Shown: positions 7,408 through 15,800 of the stretch, piece after piece | Layout of the letters: every line of letters starts with the position of its first letter | Position numbering within the stretch: the stretch's first letter is position 1 | NCBI GenBank assembly: GCA_027013145.1 | Contig: JALUXX010000053.1 | Span: 1 to 64,000 of the forward strand | Origin: Gammaproteobacteria bacterium | GTDB taxonomy: Bacteria > Pseudomonadota > Gammaproteobacteria > 21-64-14 | Direction: 5' to 3' | Length of the DNA stretch: 64,000 nt | Program-made: the position numbers and the translations under genes | The notes under the pieces: model-generated | Databases searched by the model: none | Seen by the model: only the letters and a program-made list of their open reading frames with translations | Told to the model about the DNA's origin: nothing

Positions 7408-8555
7408 GACCCGCCCGTCCCCCGCAGGCGGGCGAACTGTTCGAGGATCGGTCCCGCCACGGGCTCGATCTTGCGGCGCATGAGGGTGCCCGTGGCCGTG
7501 GTGCGGGCGAAGATCGGCGCGATCATCGGCTCGTCCACGCGCGCCAGGGCGAGCACCGCCTCCAGGGCCGCACGGGCCTGCGGGGCGCATTCGAGGACCT
7601 CGCGGGCGGCCGCGGCGCGGGTGTCGTCGTGGCCCTGCGGGGGTGCGGTGCAGAGCGCCCGGGCCTCGTCCAGGGCGCCGCTCATGTCGTCCAGGGGTTC
7701 GGCGTCCGGCGGGGCCGCCGCTGCGAAATAGCGACGGATCACCTCGATCAGCGCCACGACCACCTCCTGGTCGCCCGGCCGGCGCAGGACGGTCTCCACG
7801 GTGCGCGCGAAGCCCTGCCCCGGCGCGTCGAGGCAGCGCAACAGCAGCGCCGCCAGTGCGTTCCCCGCCTGCGCCGGCGCGCGCAGGCGCGGCGCCAGCG
7901 CATCGAACAGCGGGCTCGCCGGGTACTCGCACGGCAACTCGTCGGGCGCCGCCTGCAGGAAGCCGACGTAGTAGATGTTCTTGTGTGCGCCCTTGCCCCA
8001 GATGCGGCGGCGCCGGTCGGCGTCGATCAGCCCCGGCTGCAGGACCAGGCGGACGGTGTCCATGATCGCCACCGAGTCCTCCTCGAAGGGCAGGTAGTCG
8101 ACGAGGTACTCGGCCAGCACCGTCCCCATCGAGCCGCGCGCGACGGCCTCGTGGGCCAGCATCCGCCGCGCGTTGGCCGCGTCGGGCATCGCCCACCATG
8201 CGCGCCGCGCCAGCTCGTCGGTGAGCCCCGGGGCGTGGACCACTGCGACCACCGCCTCCGGTTCGCCCAGCAGGAGGAGACGCTCGAGACTCTCGTCCCG
8301 TGCCTGCCCCATGCGTGTCCAGCGTTGGATATAGACGGGATAACCGCCCGGGCTGCCGAGCGCGTTCTGGGACAGCAGCTCGCGCACGCGCCGCAGGTAA
8401 TTCTCGGTCCGGCCGTTGGGGTTGAGGCGCACGACCGCCTCGCGACCGCCGTCGAGGGCGTGCACGGTCATGGACGCCTCGTCGATACGCACCGCCTCGA
8501 GAGGGCGCGCGAGGAGCACATTGAGACGCAGGAGATCTTCGCTGGCGAGTTCCAT
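7404..8555 (-). CDS. dsrS: Sulfur reduction/oxidation accessory protein DsrS
   Basis: A 383-residue cytoplasmic protein that I recognise as DsrS from its opening (MELASEDLLRLNVLLARPLE, then AVRIDEASM) and the block SPGGYPVYIQRWTRMGQARD. In Allochromatium vinosum dsrS closes the dsr operon and is needed for full sulfur oxidation, apparently at the level of expression or stability of other Dsr proteins; no enzyme activity is known. Here it lies about 10 kb upstream of dsrA on the opposite strand, coupled to an unknown 179-residue protein. I took ATG 8555 (GGGGGTGA upstream); a longer in-frame start exists at 8609. The family call is from memory of the sequence. Confidence 0.82.
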   Translation of the reverse strand: MELASEDLLRLNVLLARPLEAVRIDEASMTVHALDGGREAVVRLNPNGRTENYLRRVRELLSQNALGSPGGYPVYIQRWTRMGQARDESLERLLLLGEPEAVVAVVHAPGLTDELARRAWWAMPDAANARRMLAHEAVARGSMGTVLAEYLVDYLPFEEDSVAIMDTVRLVLQPGLIDADRRRRIWGKGAHKNIYYVGFLQAAPDELPCEYPASPLFDALAPRLRAPAQAGNALAALLLRCLDAPGQGFARTVETVLRRPGDQEVVVALIEVIRRYFAAAAPPDAEPLDDMSGALDEARALCTAPPQGHDDTRAAAAREVLECAPQARAALEAVLALARVDEPMIAPIFARTTATGTLMRRKIEPVAGPILEQFARLRGTGGS

Positions 8556-8615
8556 CAGCGTCACCCCCGTCGGGGGCCGGACCGGCGGCGCGTCCGCCGG
8601 TGCGCGCACCCGGCG

Positions 8616-9062
8616 CTACATCTCAAAGCCGGCCATCCGGTACCATTTGCGCGCTTCCTCGGGGTCCTTCTCCACCCCGTTGCCTTCCGCGTACATCATG
8701 CCGAGCGTCGTCTGCGATCCGGCCAGGCCCTGCTCCGCGGCACGGCGGAACCACTCCACGGCCTGACGGCCGTCGCGCTCGACGCACTCGCCCTGCAGGT
8801 ACATGAAGCCCATCCCGTGGCACGCCAGGGCATGCCCCTGCTCGGCGGCCGCCCGCATCCACCGCAACGCCTCGGCTTCGTTGCGGGCCACGCCCAGCCC
8901 GTTCTGATACATGATCGCCACGCGGTGCTGGGCGTCGGCGTTGCCCTGCTCGGCCAGCGGCGAGAGGAGTTGAATGGCGCGCGAGAACTGCTTGGTCTCG
9001 AACGCCGCGATACCGCTGGCCAGCTCGATCTCGCCCTGTTCGCTTCCGGAATCGTCCGCCAT
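8616..9062 (-). CDS. Sel1-repeat (TPR-like) protein
   Basis: A 148-residue cytoplasmic protein built from about three Sel1-like repeats of 36 residues. Examples are AQHRVAIMYQNGLGVARNEA, then ACHGMGFMYLQGECVERDGR, then SQTTLGMMYAEGNGVEKDPE. Such repeats form alpha-solenoids for protein-protein contacts. Start ATG 9062 has GGAGGAGG upstream. It is 60 bp upstream of dsrS on the same strand, so an operon Sel1-dsrS-179aa is likely. Role unknown. Confidence 0.85.
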   Translation of the reverse strand: MADDSGSEQGEIELASGIAAFETKQFSRAIQLLSPLAEQGNADAQHRVAIMYQNGLGVARNEAEALRWMRAAAEQGHALACHGMGFMYLQGECVERDGRQAVEWFRRAAEQGLAGSQTTLGMMYAEGNGVEKDPEEARKWYRMAGFEM

Positions 9063-9548
9063 CGCCGCCTCCTCCCACGCCTGCCGGGGCGCCGCGGCCC
9101 GAAGGGGACGGCGCCTTGCCATGGAGCCGATTAGGGTATCATAAGCGCCCCGCCGTGCGCCCCGCGTCGGCCGGGTACGGCGAGGAGACCGTACCCGCGC
9201 CGCGCAGCGGGATGGAATCACGCAGTGCCGCTTCGTACCGCGCGCGGTGTGGATGGCGCAGGGCCTGCGGATGCGTTTTCCCGGGGAGATCGGCGAGGCG
9301 TTGCGCGCGCGCCGCGCCTACCACGACCTCCCCCGGGGTTCGGCGGCTCGAGGGGATGGCCCGCGACCGCATCGCCGACGGGCGCGTCCGCGGCCACCGG
9401 GGCCATCGGGGCCGCTGGCGATGCCGCACCCCCTCCATCGGGATATACCGGACGGGGAGCCTGGTTGCCTATACTGGCGCCGGGTGCGGGGGCGCCCCCC
9501 GCACCCCGTGAACGCTCATCGATCGATCTCCTGAAGACGGCAGCCGAC
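9063..9548. other. 486-bp intergenic region
   Basis: Divergent gap between the Sel1-repeat gene (minus) and the TrpD-like gene (plus). Open frames are present, but they are Arg/Pro/Gly/Ala-rich as expected from GC-rich sequence, and none has a convincing ribosome-binding site. A weak case can be made for a short peptide near 9247 (MAQGLRMRFPGEIGEALRAR), but I do not call a gene. Promoters for both flanking genes should lie here. Confidence 0.5.
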
Positions 9549-10655
9549 ATGTCCGACCCCAGCCTGCCGGGCGCGATGCGCGCCTGCATTCAGAAGATCG
9601 CGACCGGACCGGAACTGAGCAAGGACCTCTCGTTCGAGGAGGCCAGGGCCGGGATGCGCGCCATCCTGGAAGGCGGCGTCGATCCGGTGCAGGCGGCGGT
9701 CTTCCTGATCGCGCTGCGGATGAAGCGCGAGACCGACGACGAGAATCGGGGGATCCTGCGGGCCCTGATCGAGGCCACCGCCACGGTGCACGCCGATGTG
9801 GACGAAGTGGTCGACGTCGCCGATCCCTACGACGGCTATGCCCGCACGCTGCCCGCCTCTCCGTTCCTGCCGGCGGTGCTCGCGGCCTGCGGCGTTCCGG
9901 CGCTCGCGCACGGCGTCGATTCGCTCGGTCCCAAGTACGGGATCACCCACCGCAAGGTGCTCGCCGCCGCCGGCGTCCCGGTCGACGACAGCCCGCAACA
10001 GGCGGCGCAACGGCTCGCCGACCCGGAACGCGGCTGGGCCTACGTCGATCAGCGCGCCTTCTGCGCCCCGCTCCACGATCTGCGGGGCCTGCGGACGCTG
10101 ATCGTCAAGCGCCCCTGCCTGACGACGGTGGAGGTCCTGTTGGGGCCGATCCGGGGACGCGTGCGCACCCACCTCCTCACCGGATATGTGCACAAGGCCT
10201 ACCCGCGGGTCTATGCACTGCTCGCACGCGAGGCGGGTTTCGACTCCGCGCTGATCGTGCGCGGCGTCGAGGGCGGCGTCATCCCCTCGCTCCAGCAGCC
10301 GGCCAAGGTCTTCGAATACCACGACCGCGGCGAGGAGCGCCAGATCCTGGTCGATCCGGCGAGCATCGGCATCGAGCAGCCGGTGCGCGCCGTGCCGCTG
10401 CCCGACGACCTGCCCGCCGTCCCTGCGGCGGAGGACCGCATCGCGAGGGAGTTCGATGTCGATGCGGCGGCCGCCGCGGCGGCCGCCGCGGGACTGGCCG
10501 CGCTCGACGGACGCCCGGGACCGACGCGCGACAGCCTGATCTACGCGGCCGCGATCTGCCTGCACCACCTCGGGCGGTACGCCTCCCTGCAGGAGGCCGC
10601 CCGCGCGGCGGCGCGCAGCCTGGATACCGGAGCGGCACGCGCCCGTTTTCAATAG
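9549..10655 (+). CDS. TrpD-like glycosyltransferase family 3 protein (not canonical TrpD)
   Basis: A 368-residue protein with the fold signature of the anthranilate/nucleoside phosphoribosyltransferase family: an N-terminal helical domain (DLSFEEARAGMRAILEGGVD, then VFLIALRMKRETDDE) and an alpha/beta domain. The PRPP-binding motifs of true TrpD (GTGGD, KHGNR) are absent or altered; the matching regions read ADPYDGYART and LAHGVDSLGPKYG. It is thus more like the YbiB/TrpD2 group, whose E. coli member binds nucleic acid. Start ATG 9549 is the first Met before the conserved N-terminus; its Shine-Dalgarno is weak. A 65-residue protein follows 69 bp later. Enzymatic role uncertain. Confidence 0.8.
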   Translation: MSDPSLPGAMRACIQKIATGPELSKDLSFEEARAGMRAILEGGVDPVQAAVFLIALRMKRETDDENRGILRALIEATATVHADVDEVVDVADPYDGYARTLPASPFLPAVLAACGVPALAHGVDSLGPKYGITHRKVLAAAGVPVDDSPQQAAQRLADPERGWAYVDQRAFCAPLHDLRGLRTLIVKRPCLTTVEVLLGPIRGRVRTHLLTGYVHKAYPRVYALLAREAGFDSALIVRGVEGGVIPSLQQPAKVFEYHDRGEERQILVDPASIGIEQPVRAVPLPDDLPAVPAAEDRIAREFDVDAAAAAAAAAGLAALDGRPGPTRDSLIYAAAICLHHLGRYASLQEAARAAARSLDTGAARARFQ

Positions 10656-10724
10656 ACGGCCCCAAGGGCCGATGTGCACCGCAACCTGTCTTTCGACCAT
10701 CGAGAACGAAGCGAGGAAGCAGCG

Positions 10725-10922
10725 ATGAGCAACGCCTACTACGAGACCGTAACCAAGATGGAGAAGGCCGGGGTCGACCCCGAGTACATCCAGGGCTGGG
10801 AGGGCGGCTACCTGCACAACCCCAAGCGTGAGGAGCAGCGGGTGAACGACGCCTACAACGCGGGTTACGAAGACGGACTCGCCCAGAAGACCGACGCCTT
10901 CAAGGACTGGGTCAAGAAGTAG
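10725..10922 (+). CDS. Small conserved hypothetical protein (65 aa)
   Basis: A 65-residue acidic/basic helical protein with the pattern GWEGGYLHNPKREEQ and DAYNAGYEDGLAQK, starting at ATG 10725 behind GAGGAAG. It has no cysteine, signal or membrane segment. The AYNAGYEDG repeat-like turn loosely recalls small ribosome-associated factors, but the similarity is too weak for a call. It is cotranscribed with the TrpD-like gene by spacing. A perfect 14-bp hairpin follows at 10962-10991. Confidence 0.7.
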   Translation: MSNAYYETVTKMEKAGVDPEYIQGWEGGYLHNPKREEQRVNDAYNAGYEDGLAQKTDAFKDWVKK

Positions 10923-10961
10923 CACACCCGCCCGCCCTGCGGCGGACTATCGTTCCGCCGG

Positions 10962-10991
10962 TGCATCCGCCCCCGCCCGGGGGCGGATGCA
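10962..10991. terminator. Perfect 14-bp palindromic hairpin between convergent genes
   Basis: TGCATCCGCCCCCG (10962-10975) is exactly complementary to 10978-10991. It lies between the 65-residue gene (plus) and the 187-residue gene (minus), so it probably ends transcription from both sides. Confidence 0.65.
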
Positions 10992-11021
10992 TGCGGCCCC
11001 GAACGCGCCGCGGCGGCCGCC

Positions 11022-11585
11022 TCAGGAGGCGCGCGACGCGCCCAACAGATTCCCCATCGCCTTGCGCAGCGTGTCCACCGCCTCGGGCGCGGCGACCTCC
11101 ATCACCTGCTCGAGAATCCAGCGCCGGTCCCGCGGCCCCATCGTCGCGGTCACGCGCTGACCGAACTCGCGCAGGAAACCGATGTCCGGGCCGTCCTCCG
11201 CGCTGAATCCGAACTCCGAATACTGCGCCATGCGCTCGTTGAGCGTCTCGATGAACGAACTGCGGTAGTCTCCAGGACCGAGGACGTCCGCCAGGTTGTC
11301 CGCCATCAGCGCGGCCACCTGTTTGCCGAATGCGTTGATGAAACGGGCGCGCGCCTCGTCGTCCATGCGCGTCGCGGCCAGGCGATCGGCGACGTGCACC
11401 AGGAAGGCCATGAATTCGGCGATGACCGTGAGCCGCTGCAGCTGCGTGTCGGTCTGGAAGCCCAGGTTTTCCATCTCGAGCACGCTCGCGCCGGCGATCT
11501 TCCACGCCACGGCGCTCAGCGCACTGGCGACATCCTCGGGCGCATGAGACCGGTCTTTCCTGTTCCAGCGGCTCTTGACCCGCAC
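11022..11585 (-). CDS. Conserved hypothetical protein (187 aa)
   Basis: A mostly helical soluble protein I do not recognise. The start is taken at GTG 11585 because GGAGGAGAGG stands just upstream; the longer extension to 11699 is Arg/Ala-rich and looks non-coding. Visible features are the basic N-terminus (MRVKSRWNRKDRSHAPEDVA) and conserved-looking helices (AEFMAFLVHVADRLAATRMD; FINAFGKQVAALMADNLADV). No cysteine and no membrane segment. It is divergent from the 347-residue gene at 11791, with about 205 bp between them. Confidence 0.7.
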   Translation of the reverse strand: MRVKSRWNRKDRSHAPEDVASALSAVAWKIAGASVLEMENLGFQTDTQLQRLTVIAEFMAFLVHVADRLAATRMDDEARARFINAFGKQVAALMADNLADVLGPGDYRSSFIETLNERMAQYSEFGFSAEDGPDIGFLREFGQRVTATMGPRDRRWILEQVMEVAAPEAVDTLRKAMGNLLGASRAS

Positions 11586-11790
11586 TGCCTCTCCTCCCCG
11601 CCAGCGCACAACCGCGCACGGCGCGCAAGTATACCCCGATGCGGCGGGCAACCGGCAGCGGGCCGCACGCTGGCGGATGCCGGGTCTTCGTGCTAGCATC
11701 GAAAATCAGCTTTCGCGTTTGCGAATCAGCCTCATAGCGGGCCGCGGTCCGCGGATTCCGCGGCCGCCCCCGGGGCGGGTGGAAGGCGCA

Positions 11791-12834
11791 ATGTCACCGA
11801 AGCTCGAGGCCCTGCGCGCCGCGGTACAGCACAACTGCCACGTCGCCGACGCCCGCCACGCGGGCGAGGACGGGCTGTGCGTCTACCTGCTCAAGATGCG
11901 CGAATACTACCGCTGGGAACAGGGGCATTCCTTTCGCGAATTGCTACCCAAGGCCGCGATCGCCGATTGGATCACCCGCCGCGAACGGCTGTGGGAGGCA
12001 TTGGAAGACGCGCCCTTCGAACCGTTGCGTATCGACGGCGACGAGTTCGATCCCTTCGATACCGCACGGATCAACGCGGCGGTCGGCGCCGACGGCCTGG
12101 TCTACAGCGGAGGGCTGGGGCGGCGCGCGAAGCCGCATTTCTTCCTCGCCCGCCTGGAGCGGCGGGAGGAGCACGACGGATTCACCGTCTTCGTGTCCGA
12201 GCGCGAGTACGCGCGCGACCTGACCGCGCCGCCGGCGATGAGCCTTGCGGACTCGGTGTTCGTGCGCCGCGAATCCCTGCGGCGGATGATCTGGGAGAAG
12301 GTCGAGGAATGGCGCTGGAACCGCCGCGAAAACCCGATGGCGCGGGCGTTGGCGGGTTACGATTTCGACCATGCTCCCGAGCAGGCGCTGGAGGAGATGA
12401 CCGAGAAAGAGCTGCACTCGGTAATCCTGCACGAATGCGGCGAGGTGCGTGCCGGTCGCGCCCTGGGGCCGGACTGGGAGGCCCTGCTCGGCGCCCTGCC
12501 CCGCTCCCGGGCGGAGTTGATGGTGCGGGCGGTGCGTGACCATCTCGCCGACTGCGACTCGACGCTGCCGGCGCTGCTCGAGGCCGCGGAGGGCCAGTCC
12601 CTGCACTTCTACTTCGCCGGCTTCGGCGGCATGCGACGCGAGCTGTTCCCGTCCCTGCGCAGCGCCTATGACGAATGGCTGCGCAGCGACGATCGCGCCG
12701 CGCTCGCCGCGGCGGTGGAACGCGGGCGACGCCACTGGTACGCCCTCGCCGAGCGCATGCTCGAACTGTACCGGCGCGACGGCGGCGCGTGTGTGCGCGA
12801 GTTGGAGGAGTTGGTCGATGCCAACCGGCTCTGA
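11791..12834 (+). CDS. Conserved hypothetical protein (347 aa), possibly Sfum_1244 family
   Basis: A 347-residue cytoplasmic protein starting at ATG 11791 behind GGAAGG. The opening (AVQHNCHVADARHAGEDGLC and VYLLKMREYYRWEQGHSFRE) and the Trp/Arg-rich middle (MIWEKVEEWRWNRRENPMAR) look like a well-conserved family. I recall it as an uncharacterised group with the NCBI name Sfum_1244, but cannot confirm that. The pairs HNCHVADARH and ILHECGEVRAG could bind metal. It precedes a 2OG-dioxygenase gene by 27 bp, so they probably form an operon. Confidence 0.72.
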   Translation: MSPKLEALRAAVQHNCHVADARHAGEDGLCVYLLKMREYYRWEQGHSFRELLPKAAIADWITRRERLWEALEDAPFEPLRIDGDEFDPFDTARINAAVGADGLVYSGGLGRRAKPHFFLARLERREEHDGFTVFVSEREYARDLTAPPAMSLADSVFVRRESLRRMIWEKVEEWRWNRRENPMARALAGYDFDHAPEQALEEMTEKELHSVILHECGEVRAGRALGPDWEALLGALPRSRAELMVRAVRDHLADCDSTLPALLEAAEGQSLHFYFAGFGGMRRELFPSLRSAYDEWLRSDDRAALAAAVERGRRHWYALAERMLELYRRDGGACVRELEELVDANRL

Positions 12835-12861
12835 GTCTCCGGACGCGGAAGGGCTGTACCG

Positions 12862-13476
12862 GTGAACATGCCCGATGCGCACGGGCGCGCGGGCGGGGTG
12901 CCGGCGATCGAGGAGGTCGCGCCCGGCAGTTTCGTCTTCGCGCGCCGGGGCGCGCTCGCCCCCGAGGTGTGTCGCGAGATCATCCGCCGTTTCGAGGCGC
13001 ACCCGGAGGATCAGTACGAGGGGCGCATCGGCCAGCGCGCGGTGCAGGACCGCAGCATCAAGAAGTCCACCGACCTGGTCGTGAGCGGGAAGGCCCACTG
13101 GCAGGACATCGACCGCGTCCTGTTCGGCTCGCTCGCGGCGGCGCTGCGCGCGTTCCGCACGCGCTTCCCGTTCTTCGGCGGCCGCTTCAAGGACATGGGC
13201 TACGGCGTCCAGCGGACCCGCCCCGGAGAGCATTACCACTGGCACATCGACGGCGGCAGCCACGAATTCAGCCAGCGGCAACTCGTCGCGATCTGGTATC
13301 TCAACGACGTACCGGGCCCGGGCGGCGAGACCGAATTCCGCTTCCAGCACCTGCGCATCCGCCCCGAGGAGGGCAAGCTGCTGCTGTTCCCGCCGTTCTG
13401 GACGCACGAACACCGCGGCGTCACGCTCGAACGGGGCGTCAAGTACATCGCCACCACGTGGGTCGTGTTCGCCTGA
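12862..13476 (+). CDS. 2-oxoglutarate/Fe(II) oxygenase, prolyl-4-hydroxylase-like
   Basis: A 204-residue dioxygenase of the P4H-like superfamily. The iron facial triad is visible as H128-x-D130 (HYHWHIDGGS) and a distal His at 182 or 184 (FWTHEHRGVT). K194 (RGVKYIATTW) is placed to bind 2-oxoglutarate. Start is GTG 12862 (GGAAGGG 8-9 bases upstream) or ATG 12868. The substrate is unknown; relatives hydroxylate proteins or small molecules. It follows the 347-residue gene and overlaps the start of the acetyltransferase gene. Confidence 0.87.
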   Translation: MNMPDAHGRAGGVPAIEEVAPGSFVFARRGALAPEVCREIIRRFEAHPEDQYEGRIGQRAVQDRSIKKSTDLVVSGKAHWQDIDRVLFGSLAAALRAFRTRFPFFGGRFKDMGYGVQRTRPGEHYHWHIDGGSHEFSQRQLVAIWYLNDVPGPGGETEFRFQHLRIRPEEGKLLLFPPFWTHEHRGVTLERGVKYIATTWVVFA

Positions 13477-13943
13477 ACCGGCGCCGCCGTATCCCGCGCC
13501 GTCTGCGGTCGCTGCGCATCGGGCCGCCGCGCACGGCCGCGGCGCGACGGGCCTGTTTCGAATTGCGTTGGCGCCTGCTGCGCGCCCCGTGGGGGCGGCC
13601 GCGCGGCAGCGAGCGCGATGCCGTCGAGGGTGCGGCCGTGCAGATCGCGGTCTGGGTGGCGCCCGGCAAGCCCGTCGCCGTCGGGCGGGTGCACCGGCTC
13701 GGGACGGAGGAGGCGCGCATCCGTTATATGTGTGTCGAGCCGCAATGGCGCGGGTTCGGAGTCGGGGCCGCGTTGCTCGCGGCCCTCGAGCGGTGCGCGC
13801 GCGCGGACGGCGCCCGCCACATCGTCCTGGACGCCCGGGCGGGCGCTCTGCGCTTCTACGCGCGCCACGGTTATCGCGACGCCGGCCCCGCCCGCACCCT
13901 GTTCGGCACGATCCGCCACCGCCGCATGGTCAAGACCCTGTGA
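13458..13943 (+). CDS. GNAT family N-acetyltransferase
   Basis: About 161 residues with the acetyl-CoA binding motif A (MCVEPQWRGFGVGAALLAAL) and motif B (LDARAGALRFYARHGYRDAG). The core begins at FELRWRLLRAPWGRPRGSER, about 35 residues in. The start is uncertain: GTG 13458 overlaps the oxygenase gene by 19 bases, and the N-terminal Arg-rich stretch may be partly untranslated. Its TGA overlaps the GTG of the next gene by four bases. Substrate unknown. Confidence 0.82.
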   Translation: MGRVRLNRRRRIPRRLRSLRIGPPRTAAARRACFELRWRLLRAPWGRPRGSERDAVEGAAVQIAVWVAPGKPVAVGRVHRLGTEEARIRYMCVEPQWRGFGVGAALLAALERCARADGARHIVLDARAGALRFYARHGYRDAGPARTLFGTIRHRRMVKTL

Positions 13944-14362
13944 ACCGTCCCGGCCCGGCCGCCCCCGTCCTGCTGGAGATTCTCGAGTCGGGGGGCTATC
14001 CGGACTTCTCGGGACTCTATCGCGAGGCGGGGTTCGAACCGTTGCGCGCGCGGTCGATGCGCGCCGGGCTGCGGCTGTTGCGTGAGGCCGCGCCGGCTGT
14101 GGTGGTTGTGGAATTCGTCTATACGCCGCACTACAGCTTCCGCATCAGCAGCCTCGAATCCTTGATGGCGGGGATCCAGGCGGCCGGCCGCCGCCCGCGG
14201 CTCGTAGTCCTCGCCGAGCGCGCGGACGCCGCACACCTGGACCGCCTGGAGGCAAGGATGGACATCGACGCCCGGCTGCTCCTGCCGGTACACGCCGAGA
14301 CCCTACGCGCCGCACTGGGCCCGGCGCCGGCCGACCCGCGGCTCAGTCGGGGGGAGCGGTGA
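13940..14362 (+). CDS. Hypothetical protein coupled to the GNAT gene (140 aa)
   Basis: A 140-residue protein beginning at GTG 13940 inside a GTGA overlap with the acetyltransferase. It reads as an alpha/beta protein with alternating hydrophobic strands (AAPAVVVVEFVYTPHYSFRI; PRLVVLAERADAAHLDRLEA), loosely like a receiver fold. It lacks the phosphoacceptor pattern and has no cysteine or signal peptide. I do not recognise the family. Its 3' end overlaps the convergent 110-residue gene by 20 bases. Confidence 0.65.
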   Translation: MNRPGPAAPVLLEILESGGYPDFSGLYREAGFEPLRARSMRAGLRLLREAAPAVVVVEFVYTPHYSFRISSLESLMAGIQAAGRRPRLVVLAERADAAHLDRLEARMDIDARLLLPVHAETLRAALGPAPADPRLSRGER

Positions 14363-14675
14363 GGATCTCGTGCTCGAGCATGTCGCCGCCGGTGTCGATG
14401 CGCACCCCCGTCGCCCCCGGGTGATGGGTCAGGATGTAGCCGGCCATGAGCAGCAGTGTCGCCTGCTGACCGGTGTGCAACGCCGTGAGCAGCCGGTCGG
14501 CGGCGATCTGACAGCGTTGCAGCGGCTCGGGATGGTCGATCCAGCTGCGGCTCATCTGCCAGCCCCGGTCCATATCCCGGTCCATCTTCGCGAAGAACTC
14601 GGCCCCTTCCTCGAGGATATACGCCGGCACCTCGATGGGGTACGATTGATCGTCGACGTAGACTGTCAGTAACAT
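14343..14675 (-). CDS. Conserved hypothetical protein (110 aa)
   Basis: A 110-residue soluble protein starting at ATG 14675. It begins with a short beta-hairpin-like stretch (MLLTVYVDDQSYPIEVPAYI), continues with an amphipathic helix (LEEGAEFFAKMDRDMDRGWQ), and ends in a helix plus strand (LLLMAGYILTHHPGATGVRI). No cysteine and no known motif. It is a single minus-strand gene between two plus-strand genes and is divergent from the PKHD hydroxylase (71 bp apart). Confidence 0.7.
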   Translation of the reverse strand: MLLTVYVDDQSYPIEVPAYILEEGAEFFAKMDRDMDRGWQMSRSWIDHPEPLQRCQIAADRLLTALHTGQQATLLLMAGYILTHHPGATGVRIDTGGDMLEHEILTAPPD

Positions 14676-14746
14676 TCCGCGGCTCCTTCTCCACTGCCCG
14701 AGGCACCCGACGGTACGCCGCGACGCCCCGCATCCGGACGACTCCC

Positions 14747-15421
14747 ATGCTCATACGGCTGACCAAGGTCCTCGACGCTGAGCGCCTGCAGGCCGTCGCC
14801 GAACTGCTCACGGGCGCGGACTTCGTCGACGGGCGCCTGTCCGCGGGGGCCGAGGCCCGCCGCGTCAAACGCAACCTCGAACTGGCGCCCGGATCGGATC
14901 GCCGCGAGCGGCTGAACGCCGTCGTCATGAACGCGCTCGTGCGCCACCCCGACTATCAGGCGGCGGCGTTGCCAGCGCGGGTCGCCACCCCATTTTATGC
15001 GCGCTACGCCCCGGGCATGAGTTACGGCGAGCATGTCGACAATCCGGTCATGGGCAGCGCGCCGCACCTGTACCGCGCCGACGTCGCGGTGACGATCTTT
15101 CTCAACGACGCGACCGATTACGACGGCGGGGAACTGTGGATCCGGACCACCTTCGGCGATCAGACCGTGAAGCTGCCCGCGGGCGACGCGGTGCTCTATC
15201 CCGCTTCCAGTCTCCACCGCGTCACGGAGGTCACGCGCGGCGAGCGCCGCGTGGCGGTGACCTGGGTCCAGAGCCTGGTCCGCGACGCCGCCCGGCGCGA
15301 GCTGCTCTACGAACTGCACCGTGCGCGCGAAAAGCTGTTGCGCGACGCGCCGCAGGCCCCGGAAACCCTCGGCGTCGGCCGCGCCTACCTGAACCTGATC
15401 CGCATGTGGGCCGAGACCTGA
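14747..15421 (+). CDS. PKHD-type Fe(II)/2-oxoglutarate hydroxylase
   Basis: A 224-residue hydroxylase of the PiuC/YbiX family. The iron ligands are H96-x-D98 (YGEHVDNPV) and H157 (SSLHRVTEV), and R167 is the likely 2-oxoglutarate anchor (RGERRVAVTW). The C-terminal signature (RRELLYELHRAREKL) is also present. PiuC-type genes are often linked to iron-siderophore uptake, but no TonB receptor lies here. A perfect 11-bp hairpin (15453-15477) follows. Substrate unknown. Confidence 0.9.
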   Translation: MLIRLTKVLDAERLQAVAELLTGADFVDGRLSAGAEARRVKRNLELAPGSDRRERLNAVVMNALVRHPDYQAAALPARVATPFYARYAPGMSYGEHVDNPVMGSAPHLYRADVAVTIFLNDATDYDGGELWIRTTFGDQTVKLPAGDAVLYPASSLHRVTEVTRGERRVAVTWVQSLVRDAARRELLYELHRAREKLLRDAPQAPETLGVGRAYLNLIRMWAET

Positions 15422-15452
15422 CGCGCCGACGGCGCGTCGCGGGCCGAAAACG

Positions 15453-15477
15453 ACCGGGGCCGCGACGCGGCCCCGGT
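15453..15477 (-). terminator. Perfect 11-bp hairpin, terminator-like
   Basis: ACCGGGGCCGC (15453-15463) pairs perfectly with 15467-15477 around a 3-base loop. Read on the minus strand the stem is followed by CGTTTTC, which suits a terminator for the 67-residue gene at 15505; it may also end the PKHD gene. Confidence 0.65.
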
Positions 15478-15504
15478 TCACCCACAGAACGGATGCGCCG
15501 GCGT

Positions 15505-15708
15505 TCAGCGGTGGGAGCCGCGCTCGGCGTGCGCCATCTCCAGGACCTTCAGCGCCAATTCGTTGTATTTCTGCCGGTATTGGTAGAGCGGGTGACCTTC
15601 CGGGGGAAGGTAGAAGTCCTCGGGATCGACCCCGCTCTGATGCTCGTACTCGGAGAACTTGTGCTGCATCTCCAGCATCTGCTTGATCAGGTCCTGCTTG
15701 TTGCTCAT
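15505..15708 (-). CDS. Small conserved hypothetical protein (67 aa)
   Basis: A 67-residue helical protein starting at ATG 15708 with AAGGAGAGG upstream. The pattern DLIKQMLEMQHKFSEYEHQS, then GVDPEDFYLPPEGHPLYQYR, then KYNELALKVLEMAHA suggests two helices around a Pro-rich turn. No cysteine. It is the last gene of the minus-strand set TauD-like, 64 aa, Cas6-like, RspA, 67 aa. A 17-base motif shared with the dsr upstream region lies 93 bp before its start. Function unknown. Confidence 0.72.
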   Translation of the reverse strand: MSNKQDLIKQMLEMQHKFSEYEHQSGVDPEDFYLPPEGHPLYQYRQKYNELALKVLEMAHAERGSHR

Positions 15709-15800
15709 CGCGCCTCTCCTTCGACAGAAAGTTCGGCGGGCACATCGTGCCCGAATTGGAAGATCCGGTGGCTCGAAGCTACCACAGGCCCGTGCGACCC

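Noticed and set aside
9225-9548. In-frame upstream extension of the TrpD-like gene
   Set aside because: About 108 extra residues of low-complexity Gly/Ala/Pro/Arg; the conserved N-terminus begins at ATG 9549.
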